A stretch of DNA of 64,000 nucleotides. Origin: Myxococcales bacterium (lineage in GTDB: Bacteria > Myxococcota_A > Polyangia > Haliangiales > Haliangiaceae). Every line of letters starts with the position of its first letter. Within the stretch, counting starts at the first letter, position 1. The stretch is from contig JADJGV010000001.1 of assembly GCA_016707895.1 (NCBI GenBank), forward strand, positions 186,001 through 250,000, given 5' to 3'. Shown one piece after another: positions 39,091 through 46,837 of the stretch. A program made the position numbers and the translations under genes. The notes under the pieces are model-generated. The model saw nothing but the letters and a program-made list of their open reading frames with translations, was not told where the DNA came from and made no database searches.

Positions 39091-40019
39091 GGGACCATGC
39101 CTCCAGCGCCGGTCGAGCCCGGCATCAACCGCCGGCCGCGGCCGGTGAGGATCGCCATGCCCAGCCAGGCGCCCCACAGCGCGGTCGCGCCGGCGAAGTG
39201 CGCGACGGCGACCGGCACCGCGCGCAGGGTCAGCACCGTATACACGCCCAGGGTCACCTGCGCCGCGGCGATCACCGGGGCCAGCACCGCGAGGCCGCGC
39301 AACGCCGGCCACGCCGCGGCGCGCCGGTAGACCTTCACGGCCGCGATCACCGTGACGATCGCGGTGAGGCAGCCGAAGCCGCGGTGGATCATGTGGATGC
39401 GCTGCACGAAGGCCGCCGGCCAGTAGCCGCCGAGGTTGCACGCCGGCATGTCGAGGCACGCCAGCGTCGCCTCGAAGTGGCGGACCAGCGCGCCCAGCGT
39501 GAGCTGCACGAACAGGACGGCGAGCGCGATCAGGATCCAGCGGCGGCCGTCGGCCAGCGCCGCGACCCGCGCCGCGTGCTGGTTGGCCTCCTCGGGCAGC
39601 GGGCCCACCGTCGCGCGCGTGAGGTACGCGATGTAGAGCAGCACGCCGAAGTAGGCCATGCCGTGGAGCAGGTGCGCCGTCGACACGTACCAGGGCAGGA
39701 GGAACGCGACGGTCACCATGCCGAGCACGCCCTGCACGCACACCATCACCAGGCTGAGCACCGCGAGCCGGCGCGCCGCCGGCCGCCGGCGCCACAGGCT
39801 GACCGTCAGCGCGATCTGCAGGAGACCGAGGATCCACCCGAACTGGCGGTGGCCGTGCTCGAACAGCACCCCGCCCTTCATCGTCGGGAACAGCTGCTCG
39901 TGGCAGCGCACGCTCCACTCGCAGGCCAGGCTCGACCCCGTGGCGTTGACGGTCCCCCCGATGATCAACATCAGGAAGGTCATCAGCGCGACCAGCTTGG
40001 ACAGGCGGTGCTCGAGCAT
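39087..40019 (-). CDS. ctaA: heme A synthase (COX15/CtaA)
   Basis: A 310-residue membrane protein with eight hydrophobic helices in two four-helix bundles. Heme-ligand histidines are seen in FEHGHRQFG, STAHLLHG, IHMIHRGFG and AVAHFAG, and the family's cysteine pairs occur in loops (CEWSVRC near 33-39 and CLDMPAC near 188-194), as in Bacillus-type CtaA. The enzyme oxidises the C8 methyl of heme O to formyl. It is the first gene of the operon ctaA-ctaB-DUF420. The 288-bp region upstream, shared with the divergent kinase-like gene, should contain its promoter and includes a (GGAGYC)7 repeat. Confidence 0.95.
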
Positions 40020-40165
40020 GGGACCGGCGTTGGATGCGCCGCGGACGCCACGGATACCACGCGGCGGGGACGATCGCGCGGCGATCTGCGCGCGCTGCGA
40101 CAAATTGCCGCCGGACGGTCGCGCTCCCCGTGATTCTGTGGGGTTGTGATGCGGGATCTGGGGAT

Positions 40166-40207
40166 GGAGTCGGAGTCGGAGCCGGAGCCGGAGCCGGAGC
40201 CGGAGTC
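40166..40207 (+). repeat. seven GGAGYC hexamer repeats
   Basis: Seven tandem hexamers (two GGAGTC, four GGAGCC, one GGAGTC) lie between the divergent ctaA and kinase-like genes, about 100 bp before the latter's start. The tract is not in a supported coding frame. Hexamer tracts can slip, so spacing between the two promoters may vary; GGAG-type units also look like Shine-Dalgarno sites if transcribed. Confidence 0.85.
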
Positions 40208-40307
40208 GGAGGCCGAGGCGGCAGGCGCGCGACGCACTTCGCCGGTCGGGCGATTGCCGGCCCCGGGGCGCGGGCGGTAGAGTCTTCGGGCCGGTCGCCG
40301 GCGTTCG

Positions 40308-42254
40308 ATGCAACCTCCTCCCTGGGTTGAGAACACCCAACTCGGCGCGTTGCGCGCGGACGACCTGACCCATCCGGACTACGTGTTCCGGTACGGGCGG
40401 TATTTCTTCCGCACGCTCGGCACCCACCTCGCCGCGGGCGGCATGGGCACCGTGTCGGAGATGGAGCGGCGGCTCGACAACACCGGCGACGTCGAGGCGG
40501 TGGTCGGCAAGACCTTCCAGGTCCAGTACCTCAACCAGCTGCGCTCGGATGAGGTCACGCGGCGCGACCACGCGATCAACCTCAACGCGGTCAGCCGCAT
40601 CGCGCAGATGTCGCACCCCGGCCTGCTGCCGATCTACTGCGTCGCGCCGATCGCCGACAACTACCTGTTCATCACGCCGCGCATGGGCGTGACCCTGCTC
40701 GAGGCGATCTCGAAGCACAAGCTGACCGCGCGGCAGCGGACCCAGCTCTTGATGCAGGCGCTCGACGCGCTCGGCCACCTGCACGAGCACCGCATCCTGC
40801 ACCGCGACTTCACGCTGCGGAACGTGCTGCTCGACGATCGCGCCGCGGTCGCGTACCTGTTCGACTTCGACCTGGCGCTGTCGCTCGACGACATCCACGG
40901 CGGGACCTACGCCACCCACTACCGCGGCCGGGTGTTCGGGTCGCCCGGCTACTCGGTGCCGCCCGAGACCGTCGACCCCGGCCTGGCCGAGCTGCCGGTG
41001 ACGCCGGCGATGGACGTGTTCGCGGTGGGGGGAGCGCTGCACGCGCTGTTCACCGACGAGCTGCCCTACGGCAAGGCCGACGACATGTGGGGCCTCTTGA
41101 TGCGGATCGCCGAGGGCGTGGTGATCGACGGCAAGAGCCGGGTCCACTACCCCGACACCGTGCCGCGGCCGCTGCGGCCGATCATCGAGCGCTGCCTCGA
41201 GCGCGACCCCGGCCAGCGCTACGCGCGGGTGGCGTCGATCATCGCCGACCTGCGCGCGGTGCTGCCCGACCTCGACGACCGCGCCGCCGACAGCCGGTTC
41301 TTCTTCTCGGCGACGATGGGCGCGCCGCAGGTCGATCGGCCGGCGCGGCTGCAGCAGGTGTTCAACCGGCGCCGCGACGAGACCATCAGCAAGGCCGAGA
41401 TCGAGCTGGCCGACGCGTCGCTGTACACCTGGGGCTACGAGCTGCAGAAGAGCCTGGGCCGGGTGAAGGGCCACCCGATCTACGTCGCGACGCCGCGGCC
41501 CGATCTGCTCAGCGCCGGCAAGTTCCCCGACGCCAACACGTTCCCCAAGCTGGTGACGGTGATCGACCTGCACCAGCTCGCGGACCCGCGCGGGCTGGTC
41601 GACGCGTGGCAGCAGGTGTACCTGCCGACCTTGAAGAAGGTGCGGCGCGGCATGATGACCACGCTGCACAAGGTCATCCTCGACACCAACACCGGCTCGC
41701 TGCTGCTGTTCTCGGAGTTCATCGACGACCCGAAGTTCGGCGCGCAGCTGGCCGAGGTCGACCTGCACGTGGACGGCGCGCTGTCGCTGGGGTTCCTGAT
41801 CACCCGGCAGGTCGCGCTCCTGCACGAGAACGGCATGGCCCACAACAACGTCCACCCGGGCGCGCTGTTGTTCAAGGCCGCCACCGAGACCCACATGGCG
41901 CAGCCGGCCATGATCGGCCTGGTCGAGCCGTCGCTGTCGTTCGAGGCCATGATCAACGACACCCGCGCCATCGCCTCGATGGTGCTGTCGTGGCTGCGCC
42001 CCGCCCGCATCTTGCAGCTCAACGCCCGCACCCGCCCGCACTTCGACGCCCTGCGCGGCCGCCTCACCCAGATCGCCACCGATCGCGCCGAGGAGCCGCG
42101 CATCGACGAGCTCCTCGCCGCCATCTCCGACGGCCTCGCCATGGTCGACTTCAACTTCTCCGTCCTCCGCGACTCCGGCGGCGACCTCGAGGAGTACGCC
42201 CAGCTCGTGCTGTCGCACCGCGCCTACCACGTCCTCTGGCCTGACCGGGGGTGA
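40308..42254 (+). CDS. protein kinase-like protein with a second, degenerate kinase-like region
   Basis: A 648-residue soluble protein. The first domain (about 35-320) is a kinase: GGMGTV loop (44-49), candidate Lys68 in VGKTF, HRDFTLRNVLL (165-175) and DFD (186-188) where most kinases have DFG; an SPGYSVPPE segment (about 211-219) replaces the APE motif. A second region (about 345-645) shows a kinase-like plan, with LHENGMAHNNVHPGALLF (about 503-520) standing where HRDxxxxN would be but lacking the catalytic Asp. This looks like an active kinase fused to a pseudokinase, a pairing often used for allosteric control. No transmembrane helix or other domain is visible. The start ATG follows a GC-rich leader with no clear Shine-Dalgarno site. 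Confidence 0.85.
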   Translation: MQPPPWVENTQLGALRADDLTHPDYVFRYGRYFFRTLGTHLAAGGMGTVSEMERRLDNTGDVEAVVGKTFQVQYLNQLRSDEVTRRDHAINLNAVSRIAQMSHPGLLPIYCVAPIADNYLFITPRMGVTLLEAISKHKLTARQRTQLLMQALDALGHLHEHRILHRDFTLRNVLLDDRAAVAYLFDFDLALSLDDIHGGTYATHYRGRVFGSPGYSVPPETVDPGLAELPVTPAMDVFAVGGALHALFTDELPYGKADDMWGLLMRIAEGVVIDGKSRVHYPDTVPRPLRPIIERCLERDPGQRYARVASIIADLRAVLPDLDDRAADSRFFFSATMGAPQVDRPARLQQVFNRRRDETISKAEIELADASLYTWGYELQKSLGRVKGHPIYVATPRPDLLSAGKFPDANTFPKLVTVIDLHQLADPRGLVDAWQQVYLPTLKKVRRGMMTTLHKVILDTNTGSLLLFSEFIDDPKFGAQLAEVDLHVDGALSLGFLITRQVALLHENGMAHNNVHPGALLFKAATETHMAQPAMIGLVEPSLSFEAMINDTRAIASMVLSWLRPARILQLNARTRPHFDALRGRLTQIATDRAEEPRIDELLAAISDGLAMVDFNFSVLRDSGGDLEEYAQLVLSHRAYHVLWPDRG

Positions 42255-42426
42255 GGTCACGAGAGGTGGCGCGCATGCCCTCCGACGCTCCCTGCCGGCG
42301 CCGATCGGCGGCAAGCGCGGCGGGCGCGGCGGGCGCGGCGACATGGCCTCGGGCCACGCCGCGACGGCGCGACGCAGGAGCGACGCGCGGGGGCAGCAGC
42401 TGGGTTCGTGCGGTCAGCGACGGCGG

Positions 42427-43356
42427 TCAGGCGATCGCGGCGATCGGGACGTTGGCGAAGCGGCGCAGCCAGTACGTGCCGGGCGGGAACGCGACCGGTC
42501 GCTTGGCCAGCCACAGCTGGCGCGCGGCGCGGTAGGCCGCGAGGAACGCGTGGTTCCGCCGCAGCGCCTCGACGCGTCGCCAGACGTCGCGCGCCGCGAC
42601 CCGCGGCCGCAGCCGCCGCCGGGGCTCGCGCGCGCGCGGGCGGTCACGCCAGTCCTGGGCCAGCACCGCGCGCCGGCCCAGCACCCGCGCGCCGGTCTTC
42701 CGCCGCACCCGCGCGTAGTGCTCCTCGGCCGCGGTCACCAGCGCGGCGAGCTCGTCGCGCAGCTCGTCGCCGCGCTCCAGCTCCGGTGGCACCGTCAAGG
42801 TCAGCGTGACCTCCTTCGGCATCTCGCCGTCGGGGTCGAAGAAGACCGGCGGCCGCTTCACGCGGATCGGCTTGCGCTTGAGCAGCGCCTGCAGCCCGCT
42901 CACGCCCGGCCACTGGTGCACGCGCTCGACCAAGCCGTCCTTCACCGGGTTGATCGCCGTGTACACCAGCTTCGCCAGCACGTCGGCGCGGTCGAGCAGC
43001 TGCACCAGGCACGGCGGATCGCTCGACCAGAAGTTCTCCCACCGCTTGCGCAGCGCGTTGCCGGCCTTGGCCACCAGCTGGTGCAGCCGCGCGTAGAACT
43101 CGACGATGCGCCCGTGCCGGTCGTACAGGACGATGTGATGATGGTTCGACATCGTCGTCGGCAAGATCACGTCGATGCCGAACGCCTGCGCCGCCTCGGC
43201 GAGGCAGTACAGGAACACCTGGTTCATCCGCCGCCCGGGCTTCAACAAGAAGCCGCGCTGCGTGCACGCCCGGGTCAACAGGTAGAACCGCCCCGGCAAG
43301 ATCTCGCGCGCCACCGACACCGCCGCGAACCCAAGCAAGCCGCGGGCCACGCGCAA
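42427..43356 (-). CDS. HUH-type (RAYT-like) transposase family protein
   Basis: A 309-residue protein related to Y1/REP-associated tyrosine transposases: FYLLTRACTQRGFLL strand, HUH motif in MSNHHHIVLYDRHGRI (about 70-85) and WENFWSSDPP. Where the catalytic Tyr usually lies (helix before AGN), I read QLVAKAGNALRKRW with Val, so the nuclease may be inactive or use another Tyr (for example in EFYAR). About 110 C-terminal residues are Arg-rich and extra to the core. The start is uncertain: TTG at the given end, GTG six bases later or a later TTG. REP-like palindromes lie directly upstream, as expected for a RAYT, so it may be a domesticated or degrading element. Confidence 0.75.
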   Translation of the reverse strand: MRVARGLLGFAAVSVAREILPGRFYLLTRACTQRGFLLKPGRRMNQVFLYCLAEAAQAFGIDVILPTTMSNHHHIVLYDRHGRIVEFYARLHQLVAKAGNALRKRWENFWSSDPPCLVQLLDRADVLAKLVYTAINPVKDGLVERVHQWPGVSGLQALLKRKPIRVKRPPVFFDPDGEMPKEVTLTLTVPPELERGDELRDELAALVTAAEEHYARVRRKTGARVLGRRAVLAQDWRDRPRAREPRRRLRPRVAARDVWRRVEALRRNHAFLAAYRAARQLWLAKRPVAFPPGTYWLRRFANVPIAAIA

Positions 43357-43374
43357 CCCCGCAGATCCGCGTCA

Positions 43375-43445
43375 CGCTGTCCGGGCGCCCGGCCACTCTC
43401 GTCCGGATCCCGGACAAATCCGGCCACTCCCGGACACGGACACAC
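43375..43445. repeat. REP-like palindromic cluster upstream of the transposase gene
   Basis: Short overlapping inverted repeats built from CCGG and GTCCGG/CCGGAC units: GTCCG-GATCC-CGGAC at 43401-43415, a CGGGCGCCCG palindrome at 43382-43391 and two near-direct copies of CCGGCCACTC followed by a CCGGAC unit. This is the kind of palindrome RAYT proteins act on, and the next gene is RAYT-like. No flanking target-site duplication is evident. Confidence 0.5.
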
Positions 43446-43464
43446 GCGCGCGCCTGCCCTCCGA

Positions 43465-43525
43465 GCCTGTCGATCTTTCGGTTGAGCTCCGGTCGACGCG
43501 TCGGGAGTTTCGCGTCCTGGGGGAG
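43465..43525 (-). repeat. dispersed 3'-flank repeat, copy B
   Basis: Reads on the minus strand as a match to copy A at 34901-34960, sharing CGCGTCGACCGG and a downstream CCGAAA block. It lies 55 bp after the stop codon of the DsrE gene, in the same relative orientation as copy A has to the ADYC gene. Both could be remnants of one mobile palindromic element or a conserved transcript-end element. Confidence 0.55.
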
Positions 43526-43526
43526 G

Positions 43527-43552
43527 CTCGTCGGGGACCTGGCCCCGACGAG
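43527..43552 (-). terminator. strong hairpin after the sulfur operon
   Basis: A perfect 10-bp inverted repeat, CTCGTCGGGG / CCCCGACGAG with a 6-base loop, lies 28 bp beyond the stop of the last gene of the sulfur operon. A second small hairpin (GCTGG-GCGA-CCAGC) precedes it. There is no T-run, so if it terminates transcription it does so without the classical U-tract, as is frequent in GC-rich genomes; alternatively it stabilises the mRNA 3' end. Confidence 0.5.
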
Positions 43553-43579
43553 GGGGCTGGGCGACCAGCCCGCTGAAGC

Positions 43580-44044
43580 TCAGGTGAAGATGATCTGCGC
43601 CCCCTCCGCCAGATCGTAGAAGTCCCCCGCGGTGATCACGTCCTTCACCTGCGGCACCAGCTCCTCCTTCTTGCGCTTGAACATCTGCATCGCCAGCTCG
43701 CAGCCGTACAGCTCGGCGCCGGCCTCCTCGAGGATCTGCAGCATCTCGCGCACGCTCGGCAGCGACAGCTCGGTCATCTGCTTGCGCATCATCCGCCCGG
43801 CCAGGCTCTCCATCCCGGGCAGCCCGGCCAGCATGGTCGGCATGCCCGACGCCGGGTTGCCCGCCAGGTTGACGTGCAGGTGATCGACCTTCTCCTCGGT
43901 GACCACGTCGAGGCCCCAGAAGGTGAAGAACACGAACGCGTCGATCCCCGACTGGCGCGCCGCGTTGGCCAGGATGAGCGCCGGGTAGCACTCGTCGAGG
44001 CCAGCCTTCGAGCAGATGATCGCGACCTTGCGATTGGCAGTCAT
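43580..44044 (-). CDS. DsrE/DsrF-like sulfur carrier protein
   Basis: A 154-residue DsrE-family protein. It has the fold's opening strand KVAIICSKAGLDECYPALIL (residues 6-25, given in part as VAIICSKAGLD), the FFTFWGLD motif, and a cysteine in LYGCELAMQMFKRK (Cys near 114) at the position used for persulfide transfer in DsrE/TusD-type proteins. A Shine-Dalgarno AGGAG lies 8 bases before the ATG. It is the last gene of a five-gene run that includes an SQR-like flavoprotein and a TusE-like fusion, so it probably passes sulfane sulfur between them. The long Met-rich middle (MPTMLAGLPGMESLAGRMMRKQM) is typical of the DsrE-2-like branch rather than the DsrEFH hexamer. Residue numbering is approximate. 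Confidence 0.88.
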   Translation of the reverse strand: MTANRKVAIICSKAGLDECYPALILANAARQSGIDAFVFFTFWGLDVVTEEKVDHLHVNLAGNPASGMPTMLAGLPGMESLAGRMMRKQMTELSLPSVREMLQILEEAGAELYGCELAMQMFKRKKEELVPQVKDVITAGDFYDLAEGAQIIFT

Positions 44045-44055
44045 GGTGGTGGCTC

Positions 44056-45030
44056 CTAGAGGCAACCGGCGGGCTTGGGCAGGCCGGCGATCTTGGCGAT
44101 CGTCCGCCCCGGCGCGCGCGGGAACAGCACGTAGAGATCCTTGGTCGACACGCCGGCCACCTGGGTCAGCCGGCGGATGTTGGGCGAGCTCCCGGTCGCC
44201 GCGAAGTCGGCGCGCGCCGCGTCGAGCACCGCCCAGTGCGCGTCGGTCAGCCCCACCCGCTCGGCGTCGGCCAGCGCGGCCGCCAGGCCGCGGGTCCAGG
44301 CCGCCGCGTCGACCAGGTTGCCGTCGGCCGTGAACGCCACGCCGTCGATCACCGCCGCCACCTGGCCGGGCTTGGCCGGCACCGCGCACGCCGGCGCCGG
44401 CGGCGCGGCCTTCACCACCGGCGCCGCCGGCAGCGCCTTGGGCGGCGCGGCCCGCTCGGTGCCCAGCACCTTGCGCTGCCGCTTCGGCCCGAGGATCTCG
44501 GCCAGCTTCGCCTTCTTGTCGTCGGCGTGCTGCTGCTTGGCGGCCATCGCGTTGACCCCGTGGCCGACCCGGCGCAGCACCTCCATCATCACCGCCATGC
44601 CGCGCTGGACGTCGTCGTCCTTGGTCGCGCGCATCATCCCGAACAGCCCCATCGGCTTGGCGGTGTCGGCGTGCTGGATCGCCTCGCCGGCGTCGGCCGC
44701 CACCCGCATCACGTCGGGCTGGGTCAGCGTGCGCACGGTCTCGAGGATCGTCACCACCGCGTCGCCCAGCTGGCGCACGTCGGCGGCCGAGAAGCTGGCC
44801 AGGACCTTCTGGCCGACGCCGCCCAGCTCGCGCACGAACGCCAGCGTGCCGTCGCGCTCCATCGCGTCGAGCCGCCCCATCGCCGAGCCCATCATCGCCC
44901 GCATCACCGGCACCAGCTCGTCGTACAGGTCGTCCTGGCGGCCGCGCTCGGCGAGGCGCGCCACCTGCGCGGTCAGCGCGTCGAGGCGCGCCGCGATCGC
45001 CGCGAGGTCGGTCTTGGTTGGGTCGCTCAT
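44056..45030 (-). CDS. DUF1641-TusE/DsrC fusion protein
   Basis: A 324-residue fusion. Residues about 1-180 match the DUF1641 pattern (helical, RELGGVGQKVLASFSAADV, then QPDVMRVAADAGEA), a family found beside sulfide:quinone reductases. An Ala/Pro/Val linker (about 185-225) connects to a TusE/DsrC-type domain (about 228-324: DAAAWTRGLAAALADAERVGLT, DLYVLFPRAPG, KIAGLPKPAGCL). The penultimate Cys (Cys323, CysA) is present, but the second DsrC cysteine (CysB, ten residues earlier) is replaced by Ala, so it should act like TusE, accepting or donating a single persulfide, not forming the DsrC trisulfide. It lies 2 bp after the SQR-like gene stop. A fusion tethers the sulfur carrier to the SQR partner domain. 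Confidence 0.88.
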   Translation of the reverse strand: MSDPTKTDLAAIAARLDALTAQVARLAERGRQDDLYDELVPVMRAMMGSAMGRLDAMERDGTLAFVRELGGVGQKVLASFSAADVRQLGDAVVTILETVRTLTQPDVMRVAADAGEAIQHADTAKPMGLFGMMRATKDDDVQRGMAVMMEVLRRVGHGVNAMAAKQQHADDKKAKLAEILGPKRQRKVLGTERAAPPKALPAAPVVKAAPPAPACAVPAKPGQVAAVIDGVAFTADGNLVDAAAWTRGLAAALADAERVGLTDAHWAVLDAARADFAATGSSPNIRRLTQVAGVSTKDLYVLFPRAPGRTIAKIAGLPKPAGCL

Positions 45031-45032
45031 GG

Positions 45033-46262
45033 TCACGCCACCTGCTTGCCGGCCATGGTCATGCGGTGCTCGAGCGGCAGCTCGCGGCCCGCGAGGAGCA
45101 GGTTCCAGTAGATCCACTTGAAGGCCAGCTTGCCCCAGTGGTTCACCTCGGACTCGCCGAGCAGCGTGAACGGGCCGATGCCGGGCAGCGGGAACTTCCC
45201 CGGCAGCGGCTCGGTCACGTAGTTGAAGTCGATCAGCATCGCCTTGCCGTGCCCGGTCTCGATGAAGCAGTTGGCGTGCCCGTCGAAGTCCGGCGCCAGC
45301 GGCCGCCCGCCGATCGCGCGCACGACGTTCTCGATCAACACGTCGGCCTGGAAGTGCGCCACCGCGCCGGCCTTGGAGCTCGGCAGATCGGTGGCGTCGC
45401 CCAGCACGAACACCCGATCGTGGTTGCGCGCGGCCAGCGTGTACTTGTCGGTCGGCACCCAGCCGCTGCCGTCGCCCATGCCCGAGGCCGCGATCGCCGC
45501 GGCGCCGGCGTGGGCCGGGATCGTCACCAGCAGGTCGTACGGCTCCTCGCGGCCGTCGTAGGCCTTGAGCACCTTGCGCGTGCCGTCGACCTCGGCGGTC
45601 GCGAAGTCGCCGACCACGCCGATGCCGCGCCGCGCCAGCATGCCGCCGAGGTGGGCCGACGCCACCGGCTTGGTGAACGCGCCCTCGAGCGGCGTCGCGT
45701 AGGTGATCTCGACCTTGTCGCGCATGCCGCGCTGCGTGAAGAACGCCTCGGCGAGGAACAAGAACTCGAGCGGCGCGACCGGGCACTTGATCGGCATCTC
45801 GACCACGTTCACCACCACCCGACCACCGGGGAACCGCTCGAGCGCCCCGCGCAGCCCGTCGGCGCCCTCGAGCGTGTAGAAGTCGAACGCGCTCTGCTGC
45901 CAGCCGGCGCCGGTGAGCCCCGGCGTCGCCTCGGGCACGATCCGGCTGCCGGTCGCGATGATCAAGAAGTCGTAGGGGATCGCCTCGCCGCCGACCAGCC
46001 GCACCTCTCGGGCGTCGGGCGCGATCCGATCGATCGGCGCCAGCCGCAGCTCGACCCGCGGATCGAGCGTGCGGTGGCGCGGCCGCACCAGCTCGTCGTC
46101 GCGGTACATCCCGAACGGGACGAACAACAGGCCCGGCTGGTACAGGTGCTCGTCGTCGCGATCGACCACGGTCACCCGCCACGCAGGGGACAGCACGCGG
46201 ACCAGGCGGTTGGCCATCATCGTGCCGGCAGTGCCCGCTCCCAGGATCAAGATTCGCTGCAT
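45033..46262 (-). CDS. sulfide:quinone oxidoreductase-like flavoprotein
   Basis: A 409-residue FAD-dependent oxidoreductase of the SQR/flavocytochrome c sulfide dehydrogenase group. The dinucleotide site is ILGAGTAGTMMANRL (6-20), there is an ATGSRIVP motif (103-110), the FAD-closing region GDATDLPSSKAGAVAHFQA, and the conserved catalytic cysteine in MPIKCPVAP (Cys160). The other two SQR cysteines (near 128 and 356) are not seen; one further Cys is in GHANCF. A C-terminal amphipathic KWIYWNLLLAGRELP segment probably binds the membrane. It should oxidise sulfide or persulfide and reduce quinone, or act on a related sulfur substrate. A GGAGGAG Shine-Dalgarno precedes the ATG. The 140-bp gap upstream contains a strong hairpin, so it may start its own transcript. 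Confidence 0.87.
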   Translation of the reverse strand: MQRILILGAGTAGTMMANRLVRVLSPAWRVTVVDRDDEHLYQPGLLFVPFGMYRDDELVRPRHRTLDPRVELRLAPIDRIAPDAREVRLVGGEAIPYDFLIIATGSRIVPEATPGLTGAGWQQSAFDFYTLEGADGLRGALERFPGGRVVVNVVEMPIKCPVAPLEFLFLAEAFFTQRGMRDKVEITYATPLEGAFTKPVASAHLGGMLARRGIGVVGDFATAEVDGTRKVLKAYDGREEPYDLLVTIPAHAGAAAIAASGMGDGSGWVPTDKYTLAARNHDRVFVLGDATDLPSSKAGAVAHFQADVLIENVVRAIGGRPLAPDFDGHANCFIETGHGKAMLIDFNYVTEPLPGKFPLPGIGPFTLLGESEVNHWGKLAFKWIYWNLLLAGRELPLEHRMTMAGKQVA

Positions 46263-46349
46263 GGCTCCTCCTCGTGGCGTCGAGGTGCCCGGCGCTACTT
46301 CAAGCCGCGTGCCGGTCGAATCCGCGCGTCAGCGGCCCTCGACCACGCA

Positions 46350-46383
46350 AGCCTGCGCGGCAGCCCGCCGCGGCGCGCAGGCT
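46350..46383 (-). terminator. hairpin after the truncated hemoglobin gene
   Basis: A perfect 10-bp inverted repeat, AGCCTGCGCG / CGCGCAGGCT, with a 14-base GC-rich loop, lies 20 bp past the globin stop codon and 88 bp before the SQR-like start. It could terminate the molybdoenzyme-globin transcript or reduce read-through into the SQR-like gene. No U-tract follows. Confidence 0.45.
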
Positions 46384-46402
46384 CTGCGCACCCGGGGCGA
46401 CC

Positions 46403-46837
46403 TCAGCGCTTGCCGAGCTTGACCAGCGCCGCGGGCGCCGCGATCGCCGTCACCCGCTGCACCTGCTCGTGGTTGCAGTCGGAGGTGGGATCGGCGGTCA
46501 CCTGGGCCCGCAGCGCCCGGTTGTGCGCCATCAGCGCCTCGATCGCCGCCGCCGGGAACTCGTGGGCCACCATCGCCTGCCGCCACAGCTCGAGCCGGCG
46601 ATCGAAGTGACCGCCCAGGATCGGCACGTGCTTGTGGGCCTCGCGGATCGTCCGCCCGGCGTAGGCCACGCCGCCGCCCAGCATCCGCGCCGCCAGCTCC
46701 CACTCGCGCTCGATCAGCCGCGCGCGATCCTTGCCCGCGAACAGGAACCCGATCATCGGATCGACGAACACCGCGGCGTAGAAGTCGGTGACCATCGCGC
46801 GCAGGCGATCGGCGCCGACCTCGTCGAACAGCGTCAC
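46403..46837 (-). CDS. truncated hemoglobin (2/2 globin)
   Basis: A 144-residue truncated globin: DRLRAMVTDFYAAVFVDPMIG with Tyr20 in the likely B10 position, REWELAARMLGG, and REAHKHVPI with His68 as the probable proximal F8 ligand, followed by GGHFDRRLELWRQAM. Truncated globins bind O2, NO or sulfide and often protect redox enzymes. The GTG start overlaps the stop of the molybdopterin oxidoreductase gene (GTGA), so the two are translationally coupled. A Cys near 119 (TSDCNHEQV) is extra. Group I or group II assignment is not certain from sequence alone. Confidence 0.85.
   Translation of the reverse strand: MTLFDEVGADRLRAMVTDFYAAVFVDPMIGFLFAGKDRARLIEREWELAARMLGGGVAYAGRTIREAHKHVPILGGHFDRRLELWRQAMVAHEFPAAAIEALMAHNRALRAQVTADPTSDCNHEQVQRVTAIAAPAALVKLGKR

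Noticed and set aside
46306..46325. tRNA-like motif GGTCGAATCC
   Set aside because: No flanking stems; it is a chance match in the gap between the globin and SQR-like genes.
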